DNA from: Cristatella mucedo
Lineage: Eukaryota > Bryozoa > Phylactolaemata > Cristatellidae
Direction of reading: 5' to 3'
NCBI GenBank assembly: GCA_009760855.2
Contig: WPIO01000001.1
Span: 17,978,501-18,042,500, forward strand
Length of the DNA stretch: 64,000 nt
Below the pieces are notes generated by a model, which was given only the letters and a program-made list of their open reading frames with translations, searched no databases and was not told the origin of the DNA. The position numbers and the translations under genes are program-made. This document shows, piece after piece, positions 60,016 through 64,000 of the stretch; position 1 is the stretch's first letter, and each line of letters starts with the position of its first letter.

Positions 60016-60381
60016 ATGTTTCTCAAAAGACCGACCAGTTATCGTTGTACTTGTCCGATACAGCCTTTCATAGAATAGGATTAGACCTGCGCCCCCATCC
60101 GGCATTCATTGGCAATTCGCAATACCAACTGTGTATCTATGGATAACTCTAGGGATCCGAAGATTGGCCCACAAGGAGGGGTAGGGGCCAAAGGCACTGG
60201 TTTCGGTCAATCGCCAATCACCATGGAGCTCGGCAGTTGCCTCTGCTATCTCAGAAAGTCCCCACTGGTTGCCAGAGCCTGGTAAGGAAATAAAGACCCG
60301 GGCCCACTGGCATGCTCTTTTCTTGTGACTGGCTCGACTTTGCTCCAGCCTTGGCCTGTGAGTACACGGCTTCCACGAGTG

Positions 60382-60440
60382 GGCAGAGTCTGAGGCAGAG
60401 TCTGAGGCAGAGTCTGGGCAGAGTCTGAGGCAGAGTCTGA
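60382..60440. repeat. 12-bp repeat gcagagtctgag
   Basis: Five copies, one shortened to gcagagtctggg. No coding meaning on either strand is supported. Confidence 0.88.
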
Positions 60441-61583
60441 CCAGTGACCGCTGGCGCCGAGGCAGAAGTGAGTAGCAAGTCTAAGCCTGATTGGATTAAT
60501 GCTAGCAACTGGTCAAGGAGCGTGATTGTTTAATGTCACGAAACCTCTTTCTGTCGATGCCCGAAAGAGAACACCAGAGATCCACGACTGCACACGGTGC
60601 AAGCTGGTTCTAATAGCGAAGACTAATTGAGAAGCCTGCAACTGCTGCTGTCGTCCTGCTTCAGTGGAGGAGGTGAATGTAGAAATCAGCCGCCAATCAA
60701 GGGTCAGGTACATTCTCTAATACGTCTATCTGCCACTCGTAGAGCAAACAGTACCAGGAACGTGAGCCCTTTAGCCAGCAGCCCCACAACTGGAAGCCCC
60801 GATGTGACTGACCTCACATCAGCATTAGCAATTGTCTGCCTTATTTTTGTATAGCGGAAAAAGGTCGCGCTAGATACATAGTTTTTCCACAATAATTTAG
60901 GCTGTGGCTATCGCATGTTTATTAAGATCAAGGATTCTGACCAGCTGCGCACAGCTCAAGGTTTTAAGGAGAGCCTATTTTTAGAGCTTTCGCACGGTAA
61001 AAGGGACGAAACGAACAAGAGATGGCCGTTCGAATATGGCAATTTCGCATTTTCCTGGCTTGTGTAGCTGGGGCGGAAGAGCCGTACCAGCTACTAGTAC
61101 CACAGGAGGAGTAAAGCCGGGGAATTGCTGAAGACCTTGTCCCGGCTGGTTATGAGCTATACAGTGAAATGCATGCACATGATATAGTGACAGCATGTTA
61201 CTATCTGGGAGAGCCCTAGAAAGGAAGCTGAGAAATAAGCCGGTGAAAGTGTGAGAAAGTCTCTGAGTGGCTGCTGAGTTGGAATACTCTAAATAGCCTC
61301 TTGCAGGACACTGAAGTTGAATCGCATTTTCCACCCGGTAATGCAGAGGCTAGTGGATACCTTAAGCACAGAAAGCCTTTGGATGCAGCTCGGTTAGTAA
61401 CCATAGCAAGCCTTAGTGTTAGCCCGGCTGGTCAACTAGCCATGCTCGATGGGAACTTTGGCATGGGCTCATGTAGAACAAAAAAACGCTGTGGTGAAAG
61501 CAGTCAGACCACGTTATGCAAACAAACAAACAAACGCACGCTCGCGAGCACACACACGTCAGTATAGGTATATGCGAGAACAA

Positions 61584-61746
61584 AAAAATACTAGCTGATT
61601 AACCAGCCTCTTTTTACACAGCGACATAGCAGCCTTAGAGGCCATCACCACCGCTTGAAGTGGCAATACAGGATCGCCCACCGCAGGATTCGAACCCACG
61701 ACCTCGGGGGCCGAGGTCGTGTAAAGCAAGCAACCTTACCTAGGGA
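61584..61746 (-). mobile_element. tRNA-derived SINE, family A
   Basis: Reverse copy with B box ggattcgaaccc (plus-strand reading) and a local duplication (cctcgggggccgagg). It starts ctagctgattaaccagcctc. Confidence 0.75.
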
Positions 61747-61907
61747 GAAGTCAGACATATATGGCAAGCTGCAATGTCTAGCGATGTGATTACAGTTCCT
61801 TGAAGCGCCAGGGCTCTTACTCACACTCCCAATGAGGCTAAGAATGCAGGCTTCAGTTAGCCTTAGAGTATAGGTTTAAAAAAGAAATTTGTATAGTACC
61901 CATTAGT

Positions 61908-62032
61908 ATAGAGTCATGTTAAGTGCCTGCTCTTTACGACCCAGTGCGTGGGTTAGAGTCCTGAAGTGGGCATCCCTTCATGCCCTGCGAAAGCGCTGGT
62001 AATAAAGTCGTTGAGGCTCTTCTGCCACTACA
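61908..62032 (+). mobile_element. tRNA-derived SINE, family A, partial
   Basis: ctttacgacccagtgcgtgg, gttagagtcctgaagtgggc and aggctcttctgccactac. Diverged body with a mutated B box. Confidence 0.45.
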
Positions 62033-62174
62033 CACACTTGCAGCGATAAGTTTTGCCACACCCACCCAACTGGGGCCGCCTAGTCGACTACTGCAGTAGG
62101 CAGTTAAGAAATTTACCCGGACGCTCCAAACGAGTGAAATCGATTCCAAAATACATACAACAGCCCGACGCACG

Positions 62175-62455
62175 ATTTATATAGCATGACAACCACATCG
62201 CGGCGGTATAAGCACTAATAACAGTAGGTCGTGGCCCCTACTCCCTCCCCACCCCCGATTAGCAACATCTGCATTTCGGGCTGACATGGACTCGATGAGT
62301 TTCAGAGTTACATCGGACGATAGAGCATGCCGAACCTTTTGCAATTTGTCCCATAACACTCCATTTCCGGGATTCGATTGTCCCTCTGGTGCGGTCCTTT
62401 AGCGTCCCAGACGCTGGCTTGTAGTTCATCGACCTTGGCAAGCACATTTTCCGAA
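62175..62455 (-). pseudogene. Tc1/mariner-like C-terminal relic
   Basis: The minus strand reads WDKLQKVRHALSSDVTLKLI, then ESMSARNADV, resembling the L-x-x-S-M-P-x-R-x-x-x-V-I C-terminus of Tc1-type transposases. Stops and frame changes are present. Confidence 0.42.
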
Positions 62456-63109
62456 TCTTATATCGGACAGCTTTCTCACTTATCGCCAGCTACCGAGATG
62501 CCTCTCGGTTGCTAACCTTTCCAAGATAGTAAGAATATAGCTCGCCACTTACAAAATCAGGAAGATGGCCTCTCTTAGGCAAAGCTGCTTCAACCGCACG
62601 CACGTGTTGATAAGGTCTATCGGCTGTGGCCAAAGACGCCGAGTGTCTGCTCAATTTTCTTATTGTGGGAGCGCCTCAAGAAAATGTCGTACTTTTTATT
62701 CGATGAACAATGTCTGAAAATGCAGCCTAGGTGATTTCAGTCATATTTAAGGTACTACTGCAAAATAAATTGGCTCTGATAGCAGATTTTTCTTGCATTA
62801 TAATCGTGTAGCACGCCATTCAGTGAGCTGAGTAATATATCCAGCTGGCTACAGCAATCCAGAAGGGCAGTCAGCGATAAAAAATACGCGTACATCCGGG
62901 CTTCTCGATTTGAAAGTTCCTTATTCCACCGACCAATAATACCCTATCGACTGAAACACTACTCACTGATGGCCAATGAAACAAAACTTGCTCTTTTGTA
63001 TCTAAAAAATAAAGTAGTTTTAACAGCTACCGGCTGAAATACATCGACCTTACTCATAGAAGGGCAAGTTCGGCAAAACCTATTGCCTGTAGTGGAAATG
63101 AAGCTGTTG

Positions 63110-63720
63110 ATTCAGCCAACCTCTTTTTAGGAGAACTAAGTACTAAATATCTTTCTAAGCAATTTACATATGTTGGAAAGGAAGTATGTCAATTGGTTAG
63201 CGATAGCTTACACTTTATCATTACCCTTCCTTCCACAGTAGTATTACGCTTTCTTCCTACAGAAGACCATTCACACGGATCCAGCAAATCCATCGAGGAA
63301 CAAGTACATTTTAAGCGTCTTTTTAAATTTTGTCAAGCCTTGACTTCAGTCGAGAGCTTTGGGAGTATACGAACTATAGAGGCGGTCTCCAAAGGATTTT
63401 AGGCTAGTTAGAGGCACAGCTAAAATATTTTCGTCAGAAGAGCAGGTGGTACGATGCCTAGCTTGATTGGAAGGTAGTTCGAATTGATAGGCAGGGGCAA
63501 GAGAATGAAGAGACCTAAAAGTGGTTTGCATAACCTTGAAACCGATGTGCAACTTGATGGTTCGCCAGCCTAGGGTGATGAGAAATGGTGTAATGTGGTA
63601 ACAGCGACTTTCACGACAGACAAGTCAGGCTGCAGAGTTTTGCACTAATCATAAGCATCTCATTGCACAGATAAGAAGACCTGAAAGTAGTCGCGCAACC
63701 GTCTATAAGACATCCTGACT
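63110..63720 (-). mobile_element. LINE 3' end relic
   Basis: The minus strand reads TTFRSLHSLAPAYQFELP, then VPLTSLKSFGDRLYSSYTPK, the C-terminal part of the LINE reverse transcriptase. The degraded tail lies at 63125-63185. Confidence 0.62.
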
Positions 63721-63821
63721 TTCGAACACTGCACGAAGTAGCAACTGCTTCAAACCCAGATGCCTGCTCGGCCATATGTTTAGTACTTTATTCCAAGATT
63801 TCCCGAGATCTCCGGAGAAAA

Positions 63822-63915
63822 AAGTTAGCTGATTTAACAGCCTCATTTGTATAGCGACAGCACAGTTATCTCCACCGCTTGCAGTAGGTAATAAAGATCG
63901 CCCACTGCAGGACCC
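63822..63915 (-). mobile_element. tRNA-derived SINE, family A, 3' part
   Basis: gttagctgatttaacagcctc, ccaccgcttgcagtaggt and gatcgcccactgcagga. The tRNA-like head is lost. Confidence 0.6.
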
Positions 63916-64000
63916 ACTACCCGTTGACATCCTTTACGATACTGTGCATCTACACCTGCATTATCTAAGTTGGTGTCTCCACGACACACACACACACACA

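Noticed and set aside
60251-60508. Minus-strand open frame with a leucine/arginine/cysteine repeat
   Set aside because: It is the translation of the 12-bp gcagagtctgag repeat.

Overview
The window is metazoan nuclear DNA. It has long introns with GT-AG splice sites, exons that encode extracellular protein modules, tRNA-derived SINEs, a CR1/L2-like LINE family, hAT and Tc1/mariner relics, and many microsatellites. No bacterial operons, ribosome binding sites or CRISPR arrays are seen. The species cannot be named from the sequence; an invertebrate is the most likely source.

The main content is one very long minus-strand gene, read from about 57.9 kb down to 10.6 kb. I could assemble 27 exons (7,695 coding bases, about 2,565 codons) whose phases join without a break. 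The predicted protein order is VWA domain 1 (two exons), 19 immunoglobulin-like domains, VWA domain 2 (two exons), two thrombospondin type-1 repeats, and a third, divergent VWA domain. Neither the start codon and signal peptide nor the 3' end was found, so the model is partial. The architecture recalls hemicentin-like or VWA/TSP1 adhesive extracellular-matrix proteins; no orthologue is claimed.

Most Ig domains are single exons of exactly 288 bases with phase 1 at both ends, each starting with an LPGPPVITG-like motif. Seventeen of the 19 have alanine at both canonical disulphide-cysteine positions. Only the first and last Ig domains keep the two cysteines. Between 20.3 and 25.1 kb lie nine near-identical Ig exons in tandem, with introns also nearly identical (unit 480 bp), plus three 165-bp units from which the exon has been deleted. 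This is a recently expanded and probably length-variable coding array. The first Ig domain is split by an intron that holds a decayed hAT/BED transposase gene.

Layout: 0-2.2 kb, SINE and unassigned DNA; 2.3-2.9 kb, two exons of an unrecognised plus-strand gene; 3-9 kb, LINE, SINE and mariner relics; 10.6-13.0 kb, VWA3 and TSP1 exons in a GC-rich patch; 14.6-15.1 kb, AT-rich DNA with a 98-bp palindrome; 15.8-19.0 kb, VWA2 and the last Ig exons; 20.3-25.1 kb, the Ig array; 25-50 kb, spaced Ig exons with large repeat-bearing introns; 52.8-57.9 kb, VWA1; 58-64 kb, repeats and no recognised gene. The dispersed LINE 3' ends and one SINE family share a conserved tail followed by (ATT)n, which suggests that the LINE machinery mobilised the SINEs.
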